64,000 nucleotides of DNA from Aphrophora alni (lineage: Eukaryota; Arthropoda; Insecta; Hemiptera; Aphrophoridae). The notes below the pieces were generated by a model that saw only the letters and a list, made by a program, of their open reading frames with translations, did no database searches and was not told where the DNA came from. The DNA is taken from positions 15,240,590 to 15,304,589 of the forward strand of contig OY740768.1 in NCBI GenBank assembly GCA_963513935.1, in the 5' to 3' direction. Of this stretch, positions 27,030 to 37,693 are shown piece after piece (positions within the stretch are counted from its first letter, which is position 1; each line of letters begins with the position of its first letter). Position numbers and translations under genes: made by a program.

Positions 27030-29919
27030 CTGTGTGTGTTAAGGATTATATTTAACTGATAATAAACAATTATGGAGTAACTGAGCATGCATACACCAGG
27101 AATACACTATACACTCCAAGAATTTAAACTTGACTGATAAATATAAAACTACTGATTTAGCTAGCAAGACATATCTTACCAGGTGTACCTCCATCTAAAT
27201 TTTGAACGAATAGGCTTAAATTCAAAAGAATGTTTTTGAAAAAGTTTAGAAAGCTAAAATTTGATATATGTAGACCTTCACTATTGCTCTTAACTGAAGT
27301 AGGGGATTAAATTTAATAAAAAATAATAACTCCAACAAGTGATACATAATTTAAAAGAGGATAATGAGTACAGAAAAACCAGAGGTTATAACTCTATCTA
27401 AAACAACAACCAAAAGAAATTTAAAACAGTGTTATTAAGTACCTCTTTTATTACTGTAGCTTTAAAGGAGACAGCTAAATTAGAAAAAATCATTAACAAT
27501 GTAATCTTTGCCAGCTAAACCCTGTTGTGAATTAATGGTGGGCTCAATCAAATTGAAATTATTAGGAATTATGTTGTGTTACATCTCATTGGGTATACAG
27601 TATTGGAAAGCTTAGTTTGTTAAAACAACTCAATTGTTTACTATGAAGAATTGAGACTACTAGCTTATTACTTATTAATCAATCAAATTAAATGAGCCTC
27701 AAAACTCCTTTCACTATATATACCACAACTCCAACAAGTTTTACTGCCAAAAATTATGTTAATTATTGTTCTCTAACATAAGTGCCTTCTTTATAATGAA
27801 ACTTCTTACAATTTTATGTACAATTTAAAAGTAAATACTCTGTATCACCAACATAGAGAATTCTAGTTTTAGATTTTCTCCATCATTATTGCATTTAAAA
27901 TCATATATCACTCAAAGTGTTCCTACTTTCTCACAAGACATGGTGTCAAGAACCAAATATCAAATAAAATAAGAACAATACAAACAAAATTTATATATAA
28001 ACAAATCATCTCTTAAATATTTTAACAAATCAATAAATAATTAAAAACACTCATTTCTATAACAAGACAACACCCCCAAAAAACAATTTTTCCAACAACT
28101 CAGTTGCACTGTTGGTGTAGTCGTTGAGACATTGTTGTGTTATTGAAGTATTTTTTCCTATACAAAAAGCTTCTTTATTTTTAAAAATCTTTATAAGGTA
28201 TATTGAGAATATGAGTGTGTGGGTATAATCTCAAGTAGTGATATAATCTCATAATACAGTAACTAATATTCATCATGGCTTAGCTACACTCATAAAGGCT
28301 AATAATATTATAATTTTTTTATGAATCCTACCTTCCTGGACCATTAATACATATGATTAGCTGTACTAACTTTCAAACGATCCTTTATACTTCTTTGTCT
28401 CTTTTTTAAAGTCTGACTATAGTTTCGACATTACGATGTCATTCGCGAAGACGAATACTTAACAAAAATTATTAGATGTAATAATTTGATTATTGTGTTA
28501 TACATGTAATAATTTTTGTTGATTTTTATTAAGTGTTCACCTTCGTGAATGAAAATGTAATTTCAAAACTATAGTCAGACTTTTAAAAAAGAGACAAAGA
28601 AGTATAAATGACCATTTGAAGGTTAGTACCGCTATTCATAGCTAATAATATATTTGTGGATAAACATTATGTAGAATAGGTGAATACATCGAATACAACA
28701 CTTCTGGAATAATTTATTTTAGCACTATAGGCAATTTTCCCTTATCCCTTAAAATTATGTTTTTAAGGAAAACTAAAAAAAAATTAAATCATGACCTAAG
28801 GGAACACGTGAGAGGTCAAGAGATTTTAAGGGGAATAATTAGTAGAAAAAACCTGCATAAACCAGAGGTTGCATTATTACTACCATACAAATGACAACAC
28901 ATATACAATTAAAAATTAGACTTATATACCTTTATAAATCTTATTATATACCTTTTTTAAACTTTATTTTTAAAAGTTATATTCAAATTTATTTACAAAT
29001 AAAGTGCATTTGTGTGATTGTAAATGACTTTTGTTTGTTGTTGATCATGTATTTGGTATGTTGCATTACTGATATAATTTACAATATGATAATTTTTAAA
29101 GATAATTTTACAATTATAATTGTTATAAATTGAATTGAATTTGATTATAAAGAAGGAACCCGCTACATTAGAGAACAATTGTGCAAAATAATCTTTGTAA
29201 GCAAAAACCTATTGAGACTCATTGCATACAGTGAAATAATGATTGATGTATTTTTCTTTAAATTCAAAATGGTATTTTATAATGTGAAATTAATGCTACA
29301 ATACCCACTACTCATAGAACAGTTTCGCACATTAAATAGACTTTTTCAAGAAGTATGTAACTACAATTTAAATATTAGCTACTATTTTAGATAATGACAA
29401 TATACAGAACTTCGGTTTGCATGGTTTTTCTCTATTCATTACTTACTTTAAAATGATATATCCTTAATATACAATTTTTGAACCTTTAAAGATCTTTAGG
29501 CATCTGCCTAAGAGCATTAGGAAGGAAGTCATCATATATCTTGGTGGAAGTGTAGTATCATATCTAATAGCAAAATACACAAAATATATAAAGAAATACA
29601 AGGTTTCAAAAAAGTCCTTGTTAGACTAACATCTATATTAACAACAAGTATAACACTTTCAGTTATTTAGGCAATAACTTGTTACGTGAAGGCTTACATT
29701 TTACATATATGTTTCAAACAATCTTTACATTTTCATGAGTTTATTAATGCAAGTGTTATCATGTGGTATATTAACGAAAGCTGAGCCGAAAGTTTAATCT
29801 TCTAACATGTTCTAACAAATTATAATCAATGAATAAACATTTATCTATTAGTTGAAAGGTGATATAATTAATATTACATTCAAGCAATTCATATTAATTA
29901 TATTAAAACTAAAGGATAC
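27030..29919. other. XPO7 intron 13 (2.9 kb)
   Basis: It holds the foldback at 28362-28643. The remainder is AT-rich with no recognisable feature. Confidence 0.85.
28362..28643 (-). repeat. foldback element with degenerate hammerhead-like core
   Basis: Arms of about 130-140 bp (28362-28492 and 28501-28643) are inverted repeats with scattered mismatches and a very short spacer. On the minus strand the left arm reads GACAU-CGUA-AUGUC (5-bp stem, 4-base loop), then GAAA, then the self-complementary CUAUAG, then UC. This is the 3' half of a hammerhead ribozyme (helix II, GAAA box, short helix III, cleavage-site UC). The 5' CUGAUGA box is replaced by a poor match (CGAAUGA), so activity is doubtful. 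Confidence 0.55.
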
Positions 29920-30079
29920 ATCCAATCAAAAAGCATCATATAAGAAGCTTTTGTATTAAAAGCATAAGCTAGGCCTCGTAGATCTCTTGCCAAACCTATT
30001 AAGGCCTTTTTAGCATCTTCAGCAGCGAATAAAGGGGATTCCGCTACAGCTAGCATAGCTCCTATCGACTCAAATGATG
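29920..30079 (-). CDS. XPO7: XPO7 exon 13
   Basis: 160 bases; two bases complete Ala, then S-F-E-S-I-G-A to F-D-W plus two bases of Ile. It contains the G-L-A-R-D-L-R-G-L-A-Y-A-F-N-T-K-A-S block. The donor is the non-consensus gtatcc at 29919-29914. It is preferred because joining to the next exon gives W-I-Y-P-S-Y-T-P, the family sequence; reading on gives an intronic stop. Confidence 0.93.
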
Positions 30080-31061
30080 CTGAAAAAAAAACACACACAC
30101 AAAAAACAGTTAATATGAAGTTGAAAACATGGACTTATGAGAAGGAATGTGTTCTAAAAGAATAATATGTAAAACACATATTCTCACAAAATTACTTTTA
30201 ATAATCAAATCTGCTTCAATAACTGTGTCACATTAGCTGTAAAATTATAACTGACAATCATTAAACATTATTTTATGGTAATCTGTGTTCTATTTTGTAT
30301 GTACTATTCTTTAAATTAATTGTAGTCATTTTGAAATTACAATTTAGTTTTACGTATGAAATGTGAGATATTAAAAATAAACATTGTGTATAATTTCTCA
30401 TATTCCATAGTCCAAAAACTATGTTAACATGAACAAAAAGTATTCATGACTATCCTCTCAAAAAATCAGAGTTCAATAATATCAATCAAAAAATGAAAAT
30501 AGACCACAGATTTTATAAAGTATAATGTGTTGCCTTGGACTGTTTAATATATAATATAGTTAATTACCTTAGAGGTTGTCCTCAGTCCGTATATTGGTTT
30601 TAGCTACAGCGCTGTTTCGCCGAACACTGTCGGCTTCATCAGGCCCGCTAAAACCAATATACGGACTGAGGACAACCTCTAAGGTAATTAACTATATTAG
30701 ACCACAGATGTTGACCTACATATTAGTCCTACATATTTTGGTAAAGTGAACAGTTTTGGCAAAACAAATATTTTGCAGCAAATATATAAATAAATGACTT
30801 TTTCATACCCTTACCACGTTAAAAATCTTAATTTATTAATTACATACCACAATTTTTTTTTAAATGTCAAAAAAAAAATCTAACCTAACTTAACCTACAA
30901 ATTTCTCCAACAATAATTTTTATTTTCACCTTCCCATCAAGCTTATAAACTGTGGTGAATAAAAATATTTTCTTGTCTTTAAAACTACAACACAAATCAT
31001 TAATGATGATGCATTTAGAAAATCATTAAAAATAAACAGAAAAAAATAACAAAAATCCTAC
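30080..31061. other. XPO7 intron 12 (1.0 kb)
   Basis: It holds the hammerhead foldback at 30552-30699 with likely flanking target duplications. The rest is AT-rich with nothing visible. Confidence 0.85.
30552..30699 (-). ncRNA. hammerhead-type ribozyme foldback in XPO7 intron 12
   Basis: Two 53-bp arms (30552-30604 and 30647-30699) are perfect inverted repeats around a 42-base spacer. On the minus strand the spacer reads GGGC, then CUGAUGA, one extra A, GCCGA-CAGUGU-UCGGC (5-bp helix II with loop), GAAA, the self-complementary CAGCGCUG (loopless helix III) and UA. The second arm follows, so the arms form helix I. That is every conserved box of a type I hammerhead: CUGAUGA, GAAA and a U-H cleavage site. 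Hammerheads with minimal helix III are known from Penelope-like retroelements and related small elements. The strand is the XPO7 sense strand. Flanks share TAGACCACAGAT at about 30500 and 30699, overlapping the arm edge by a base or so, a possible target duplication. Activity is inferred, not shown. Confidence 0.8.
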
Positions 31062-31209
31062 CTGTTAGAGGTAACATAAAGCTATCAAAACGATCTTCAT
31101 CCTCCCCCAAATCCACCATGAGTAGTCTACCAAGAGATGTGTAAAACATAGACCTGCATCGCATCTCAGACACTGCTACACCATTTCCCAGAAATGGAAA
31201 ATGTTCACT
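31062..31209 (-). CDS. XPO7: XPO7 exon 12
   Basis: 148 bases encoding [10 protein letters not shown] to F-M-L-P-L-T plus one base of Ala. The conserved block [24 protein letters not shown] identifies it. The acceptor tttgattag is pyrimidine-poor; the donor is gtagga, so both sites are weaker than those of neighbouring exons. The intron that follows carries the hammerhead foldback. Confidence 0.95.
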
Positions 31210-31815
31210 CTAATCAAATAAATTCATATATTTGAACTAATTTAATTTCATTTTCATCAATTATATTTTATATGCTAATTTTATTAAAAATTTGCTAATT
31301 TGCTAAACAAATTGCTAATTAAAAAATTGCTTTATTATCTGCTAATTTTCATATACATATTTGCGCAAGATCACAACCACATCATGACTGGGGATCTGAC
31401 AATTTAACACTTTTTTAAGGTTTTGTCACTTACCTGTTTCTGAATTACTCTATTTAAAATATTATGACCTAAGAACTCGGTCGTGAGTTCTTACCTTCAC
31501 TTATTGTACTTTGTACACCAAAAGACCAAATCCAGCAATGAAATCGGAAGATAGGTACTCTAAATTACTGTTTATGTGTACATGTTAACTTTGACAGTCA
31601 AGGTAAACAGATTATAATATAAATATAGCCAATTAAATTACAAAATAGATGGTTGATAATTTACAAGTGTAGAAGTACAGATAGGTTGTTTTATATAGTT
31701 TTATTCTTATTTTCATCTATAATATACGAAAAATGTAATGTATAAAGTCTAATAATATATTAATAAAGTGATAGTTTATATTAAAACATATTTAGTACAT
31801 CCGAAACAAACTTAC
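31210..31815. other. XPO7 intron 11
   Basis: AT-rich; a locally repeated tttgctaatt phrase near 31270-31345 is the only pattern seen. Confidence 0.8.
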
Positions 31816-31960
31816 CGTATGATTATTAAGCATAAACTGAACTTCTTCTAATTTCACCAACTTGCGTACACAACTATATCCCACGGAAAGATCATTGAGC
31901 AACTGCAATGTTTTGGAAATGATTTGCTCACTACGACCCCAATACTTTAGATTGGTAATG
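31816..31960 (-). CDS. XPO7: XPO7 exon 11
   Basis: 145 bases; one base completes Ile, then [11 protein letters not shown] to F-M-L-N-N-H-T, ending in phase 0. The stretch [15 protein letters not shown] and V-R-K-L-V-K-L is close to invariant. The acceptor is attttccag and the donor gtaagt. Confidence 0.97.
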
Positions 31961-32675
31961 CTGGAAAATAAAAACACCAAAATTAGACAATTCATCTTAT
32001 TTACTAGCTGAAGAGGAAACGAGTTGACATGTTACCTACTCACCCCTGTCATGCTAATCAACCTATAAACAAGTTTAGTAAATTTCAAATCATTCTATAT
32101 AATGCTCTCTAGCAACGACTATGAGTTTATATAAAAACCTATTGAAATCCAGAAAATATCCCAATTAAATATTTTAAACAGTTCAGTAATTCAACTTACA
32201 AGATAGTAAATTAGATATTTTAATTCTGTGTGCCCCAGCCAAGGAGCCCACCATTTATAATATATAATTAATAATTATTGAAAAGGGATCCTAAATCTTT
32301 GACCTCAAATATCTTATGGCACAGAGTGTCTTTATTGATTTGAATACATTGGCAGAAGGATCTTCAGCTTAATAACTTTGATAGATATGGTAACAAATCT
32401 CTAAATGATTTAAACATTACAAAATATTCTTAACAAATTCAATTAGACAAATAATCTTAACCCTTGTATACAATCTCCGTTTGATTGTTAATGCAGAACC
32501 AAATATTAAATTTCATGACATACATCAATTAAAACCCTAAATTTAAGAATAGACTTTGAGTTAAAGCTTTCTTTTCTTCCAAATCAAAATTTTTCTCTTT
32601 CAATTTCCATAAGTTTGGATAAAAATTGTATCATAAACTGACCATACAATAAGATATAACTGCTTAATTACTTAC
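31961..32675. other. XPO7 intron 10
   Basis: AT-rich DNA; nothing recognisable. Confidence 0.8.
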
Positions 32676-32767
32676 ATTTTTCTAATAAATACACTGAGTA
32701 CCATTGACTCGTCAATGAGACCGAGAACTTCGGACATTCGTCTGTAGACTTTGGAATTTTTCTGGAC
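32676..32767 (-). CDS. XPO7: XPO7 exon 10
   Basis: 92 bases encoding [17 protein letters not shown] to V-F-I-R-K plus two bases of Ile. It matches the family segment Y-R-R-L-S-E-V-L-G-L and M-V-L-S-V-F-I. The acceptor is ttgtttcag and the donor gtaagt. Confidence 0.95.
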
Positions 32768-33829
32768 CTGAAACAAACAATCCTTCACACATAAAAAGTT
32801 ACAAAATTGTCCAAAATTTCATAAATAAATATCATTGCAAATAAAGCAACAGAATTTGTAGATAACGAAAGAAAAATATTTTCTGTATACTAATAATTTG
32901 TATGTCGTCTAGAGAAAATACTGCGATTGATTATAAATTAGAAACCTTTCAGTCATTATCGCCTTACAAAAAAAAAGAAGAAAAGAGCATAAAATAAAGA
33001 CCCATAGCCCTTGAATACTCTAACAGCTTCAGAGTCGGAAGAGAACAAGAGTTGAGCAAGAGAGAAAAGAAAAGATAGGAAAGATGGAAGAGAGAGAGAG
33101 AGATCTAACCCAAGACTACATGAATAAAGATGTAGATCCAACTAGGGCCACGGGTCCGCCACACTTCCACTCATTACAAGTGAGCTCCAGAGGGTAAACA
33201 AGAACAAGAAATATTTCAACACAGACTATCGAGATATACCTAGATTATAGGCTTTGGGAGGAAAACGAGAACAAGAATTGTACTGTCAAGACGAGAATTA
33301 GTGTAAAGGTTTTTATTTACTGATTTAAGAAAAACAATGATTATCTGAAACATTACTGTTAACGAAAACTATCTTGAATTTAGTACTACGCTTAGAAAAT
33401 TCTTCCAAATAGGATTATGCAGACCTGTAATTCATTGGTAATTACTGCTACATAAAATAAGTATATTACTTTTTCTTAAATGTGTTTTGAATTTGTTTCA
33501 CTGATTTAATGACCACTACAGTTTAGAGTACTATAGAACTATCAAGAATTTGAGTTCCTGTTTAAATAGGTTATCATTAATTCGATACGGTATAATAAAC
33601 TATTACATTTATCATCCTTTCTTTGTTCCTCATTCTACAAAACGAACATTGTGAAATGATTTAATTAGCACTAATCGTAATCGTTAATCGGCTATTATTA
33701 AACATAATCGTAATCGGTAAGCATAAAATCGTCTCATCCCTAGTCAATACACTTGTCCAACATATATAAACATCATTTTCTATACAAGCACATCATGCTT
33801 AGTTTGATATACAAAATGTATTAATTGGT

Positions 33830-34200
33830 TTGTCTACACACAAACTCAATAAGGTTAGGGTTAAACTTATCATGTGGTGCCTCTACTTCAGTGAAAGAAA
33901 TGATGCTGTAGGCAGCCTTGAAAAAATATCACCATATGGTATAAAAATGTACTCTATATGTGAGCCTGGTGGGTTGTGTGTTGTCTTTACTGTTTACTCA
34001 GGGAAGGATAGTGAGTGTGAACAGGAAAGGTCATGCTATGAAAGTAGTTATACATCTCCTGAGGAACAAGTTTGATGTTGGCTATGCCCTCTACATGGAC
34101 AATTTCTATAATAGTTACACTCTTGCAGCTAAACTATTACAGAACAAGACATAACTGCACAGGGACACTGAGAGCAAATATCATTGCAACATCTTATTGT
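33830..34200 (+). pseudogene. piggyBac-type transposase remnant
   Basis: The plus strand reads L-N-K-V-R-V-K, then S-P-Y-G-I-K-M-Y-S-I-C-E-P-G-G, V-Y-S-G-K-D in one frame. A shifted frame continues K-G-H-A-M-K-V-V-I-H-L-L and G-Y-A-L-Y-M-D-N-F-Y-N-S-Y-T-L-A-A-K-L-L. The K-Y-G-I-K-L-Y and D-N-F-Y-T-S motifs belong to the DDE_Tnp_1_7 (piggyBac) domain; the D of DNFY is a catalytic Asp. It is frameshifted and truncated. It fits the presence of TTAA-flanked elements elsewhere in the window, although no direct link is shown. Confidence 0.85.
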
Positions 34201-34247
34201 AAAGAGAGGTTCACCAAAATTAAATTACCCTTATAGTGGGTACAAAA

Positions 34248-35000
34248 TAGTGATGTGTGAGTTCGAATTAAAATACTCGGTGAATCCGAGTATCAAAATC
34301 GTCGGAGCATTCCGAGTATTAAAATCCTTGGTACTAGGAACAAGGAGGAGGTAATGTGCGATTATGAATTCGAAATAAAATCCTCGGACAACGATATTCG
34401 TTAGTATTGTGTCAATTTCAAACAAAATGCTCAGTGTTTCTACTATGGTTATATTAGTTTCTAAGCTGATTTTTCACTTACATTAATTAAACATTACGAT
34501 TATGAGTTAAAATGATTTAGATTGGGTAACAAGTTCAATTTAAAATTATAATATTAATTTATTTCCACATTAAAAAGTAAATTAAATTATTATTTAATTG
34601 TTATTATTTATATTTAAATAAATATTAATAGGTTACCATCTTTATAAAAAATATAGTAAATTAACTTATTTTAAATAACAACTAAATTATTAAGGTTGGT
34701 AACAATTGTACTAACGTTAAATTACTGAATTTGTGTCGAGGCAGGATAAAATTTAATTACATATTAGAAGTGTCAATCACATATTGTTTAAAAAAATAAA
34801 TACTTGGTGGATCAGTCTAACAAATAGAACGCAATAGTGTAGGTTTATCTAAAACGATCTGATTGGTAAAGCTGAGTTCGAATCCGATGCACAAAATCAT
34901 TCTGCGCAGATTCTCGATTTCGAAATAATAATACGAGTATTGAAATCATTTGAAACCGAGTAATGCGAGTATCCATTTCACCCGAGTATCAACATCGCTA
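34248..35000. mobile_element. non-autonomous hAT element, 753 bp, with 8-bp target duplication
   Basis: GTACAAAA stands at 34240-34247 and again at 35001-35008, an exact 8-bp target duplication. The element begins TAGTGATGTGTGAG and ends with the complement of TAGCGATGTTGATAC, short hAT-style inverted termini. Inside, GAGTAT/ATACTCG words recur near both ends (34272-34320 and 34930-34990) as subterminal repeats. No transposase is encoded. Confidence 0.88.
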
Positions 35001-35353
35001 GTACAAAACCCTAGCAATCCTGAATCTTGCCTCAGTACTATGACTGTTCCCTAATATTCACAACCTTGATATAGTATAATATATGGACTATAAAGAACAA
35101 AAATTAACCACAATACACTCAATGATCTGCGAGGGCTATTTGAGCCAAGTGAATGATATGAGCAGAGTAAATATACATTATATTTATTTTTATAAAACAA
35201 GATTTTAATACGTATAATAATTATTATGCACTTTTTCTTACAGCATGTTAAATATGCTAATTCATTTTTAAATAAATGTATACATGTAAGAGTGCATATT
35301 ACTCATAAACAAAATATTATGCTGTAAACTAAACCACTTATATTTTCATTTAC

Positions 35354-35471
35354 CTGGTCCCCGACATAAATTTTCCTGAATTGTTCAAAAAAACTAAGCA
35401 TCGCTAATTCTAGTTTTTCACAGCCACCTTGTGTTAGTCGTGAGTCTGTTAAATTCATTAGTTGCAACACC
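35354..35471 (-). CDS. XPO7: XPO7 exon 9
   Basis: 118 bases; one base completes Arg, then [12 protein letters not shown] to F-R-K-I-Y-V-G-D-Q, ending in phase 0. It matches the family segment [16 protein letters not shown] almost exactly. The acceptor is ttattccag and the donor gtaaat. Confidence 0.96.
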
Positions 35472-36017
35472 CTGGAATAAGAAATGACAGCATAAGATAT
35501 ATATTAAGCATCAACAATATCGCAAATAAAAATTACTTGGTTTTATTTTACAGATTTTTTACTTAATTATAAAATATTGAAATCCAAACAATTATTTTAA
35601 TTTAAAATGAAGTTAAACTATCACAAACAATAATGTTATTTTTTTTTTTTATTTTTAAGTGTCCTGGTTTTATCCATCAAATTGATCCTGATATTTCTTT
35701 ATGGTTACTATTTTTTACAACTATTTAATTCCCTTGTTGGATCTAACTATTAGTATATAATTCTCAATTGTAAGTTCAATATGCATTTTAAAACATTAAA
35801 CCATTTATATTTGCGAACAAACATTACATTAAAAATTACAAACAACATTAAAAACTAAATGAAACATTTAATTGAATCAGACTTGCACACAACAGCCTAC
35901 AAGTCTTCTGATCTGTGTAAAAGTATAATTTACTATCTAATATATAAATTGAGAAAACTTAAACTAAAGTAAGATTATTGACTATTGATAAGATTCAAAT
36001 GGTTTAATGTACTTTAA

Positions 36018-37384
36018 GGGAAATGATGAAACAATTGTTTAATTCCACAAAAGAGCTTTATTGAGGGACATATGTTTCGCCATTAGGCATTTTCAAGCTA
36101 CTAAATTGAAAACAAAACAAGTTGAAGTAATCAAAATTGCAAGAGAAAGGAAAGGGTAGAAGAGGAAAGGTTAAGAAATGATAAAAGCCAGTATTTAAAG
36201 GGGAGGGGATATTTTATAAACATAGGTTACACAATTGGCTTCAATAGGAGTGATGAGTTAAGATATATTCATTCATTTAAGTTGGAATCATGGTTTTTTA
36301 AAGATCTATTGATTTCCAAACACTCCAAGTTATTTAGTTTCTACTTTTTTGTTCACATAAAAATTTCTTTAAATTCATTAAGTCTGTTCATAAACTTATT
36401 CAATTCACTATGGAAATTGGGGAAAGAAATAACATCAATTTTCTTGATTTAAATATCAACACAGTGTTCACTCTTTCAAATTTTTTAGAAAACCTACATA
36501 TTCCAGATGTTATTCCGGCATATTCTAACCACCCCCATTAACCATAAACATGCCTCCTTCCATAGCACGATTCACAATTTATAAGTATTCCATTATCCCA
36601 TACAGATTTCTACAATGAATTTAAAACTATCAAAAACGTGTACAGTGTCAAATTAGTTAATACAGTATTTTAAATAAAAAATTAAAACTAAAATATCTAA
36701 TTATCTATATAATTCTAAGTACAAGGAAAAAGAAAGCATCAAATATTGTGGAGTTAATTTCATTGGAAACATTAGTTATAAAGTTGAAAATTTAATATCT
36801 AATAGATATCATTATAATCCTGCTTTTTATAGCTCTAGAAAAATAGAAAAAATAGTTGTTAACAATAATGATAAGAGAGATAGCTCATAAAATAGTGTCA
36901 TATATAAGATTTCTTGTAATGGTTACAATTGTAAACACATAGTTCAATCTGGTAGATCAGTAAAGAATAGAACTAAAGAACATGTGCACAATTGGAAGTA
37001 TGGCAAATCTAATTCAAATTTTGCAAATAATTTAATAGACACAGGAAATCATTTTGATCCTAAATCAAATGTTCAACTCCTCCATATGGAACAAAAAGTA
37101 GAACTCATCACCCCTATTGAAGCCTATTGTATAAACTTTGCTTTCTAAAACACCCCCTCTCCCTCTCCATCATACAGGTCAGATCATAGTCCATTCTATC
37201 ATAAATACTGTCTTTTATCATTTCTCAACCATTCTTTCTCTACACTTTCCTTTCTCTAGGAATTTTGGTCATTTATGCTTTTGTTTTCAATTTAGTAGCT
37301 TGAAAAAATGCCTAAAGTGAAATTATGTCGCTCAATAAAGGTCTTTTGTAGAATTAAATAATTGTTTCCTTATTTCCATTAATA
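36018..37384 (+). mobile_element. Penelope-like retroelement remnant with inverted terminal (pLTR-like) arms
   Basis: Between inverted arms of about 100 bp (36018-36115 and 37270-37384) lies a plus-strand coding remnant. About 36406-36700 reads M-E-I-G-E-R-N-N-I-N-F-L-D-L-N-I, then F-L-E-N-L-H-I-P-D-V-I-P-A-Y-S-N-H, the end of the reverse transcriptase region in Penelope-like elements. A GIY-YIG-type endonuclease frame follows (36891-37148). On the minus strand the left arm reads UUGAAAA, UGCC-UAAU-GGC, GAAA, the self-complementary CAUAUG, then UC: the layout of the hammerhead motifs known in Penelope terminal repeats, with a decayed first box. The RT core upstream is absent and several stops are present. 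Confidence 0.82.
36891..37148 (+). pseudogene. GIY-YIG endonuclease domain remnant of the Penelope-like element
   Basis: An 86-codon open stretch ends in TAA at 37146-37148. It reads V-I-Y-K-I-S-C-N-G-Y-N-C, then G-R-S-V-K-N-R-T-K-E-H, W-K-Y-G-K-S-N-S-N-F-A-N-N-L and D-T-G-N-H-F. This matches the Penelope endonuclease pattern (VYKI.C..C...YIGQTGR....R..EH, then S..A.H....H). The catalytic Tyr-Ile-Gly segment appears as H-I-V, so catalysis is probably lost. Confidence 0.8.
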
Positions 37385-37443
37385 TGGAGTTCCATCAACC
37401 ACCGACAGTTGTCACATTAAATTAATATACTTTATTCCCACAC

Positions 37444-37549
37444 CTGCAAACAAGTTCTCCATCCATAGCATCATGTTCATCATTACTGTTAAATGACACT
37501 CGTCCACCAATAGCAGAACCAATAATATAAACCAACCACGTTAGACGAC
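37444..37549 (-). CDS. XPO7: XPO7 exon 8
   Basis: 106 bases encoding [20 protein letters not shown] and then D-A-M-D-G-E-L-V-C plus two bases of Arg. The TWLVYIIG and AMDGELVCR blocks are strongly conserved. The acceptor is gattgcag and the donor gtgtgg (weak at the sixth position). Confidence 0.95.
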
Positions 37550-37693
37550 CTGCAATCATAAGCTTTACATAAAGTGCAATATTTGTTATTAATTTTAAGA
37601 CAATACAAATTTATAAATGTAGAAATTTAACTTATACACACAACTTCAAGTTAATTGTTGTAAAGTTAATATAAAGAAATACAATATTTATAT

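Larger units (their letters stand above)
32768..35353. other. XPO7 intron 9 (2.6 kb)
   Basis: It holds a piggyBac transposase remnant (33830-34200) and a non-autonomous hAT (34248-35000). An AG-rich stretch lies at 33058-33110. The bases at 33670-33740, with repeated taatcgtaatcg, look like one end of another decayed transposon. Confidence 0.85.
35472..37443. other. XPO7 intron 8 (2.0 kb)
   Basis: The distal two thirds is a Penelope-like retroelement remnant (36018-37384). The proximal part (35472-36017) is AT-rich with a T-run near 35640 and nothing else seen. Confidence 0.85.

Noticed and set aside
34866..34890. tRNA-like B box (gttcgaatcc)
   Set aside because: No A box or acceptor stem fits around it; it lies inside the hAT element.
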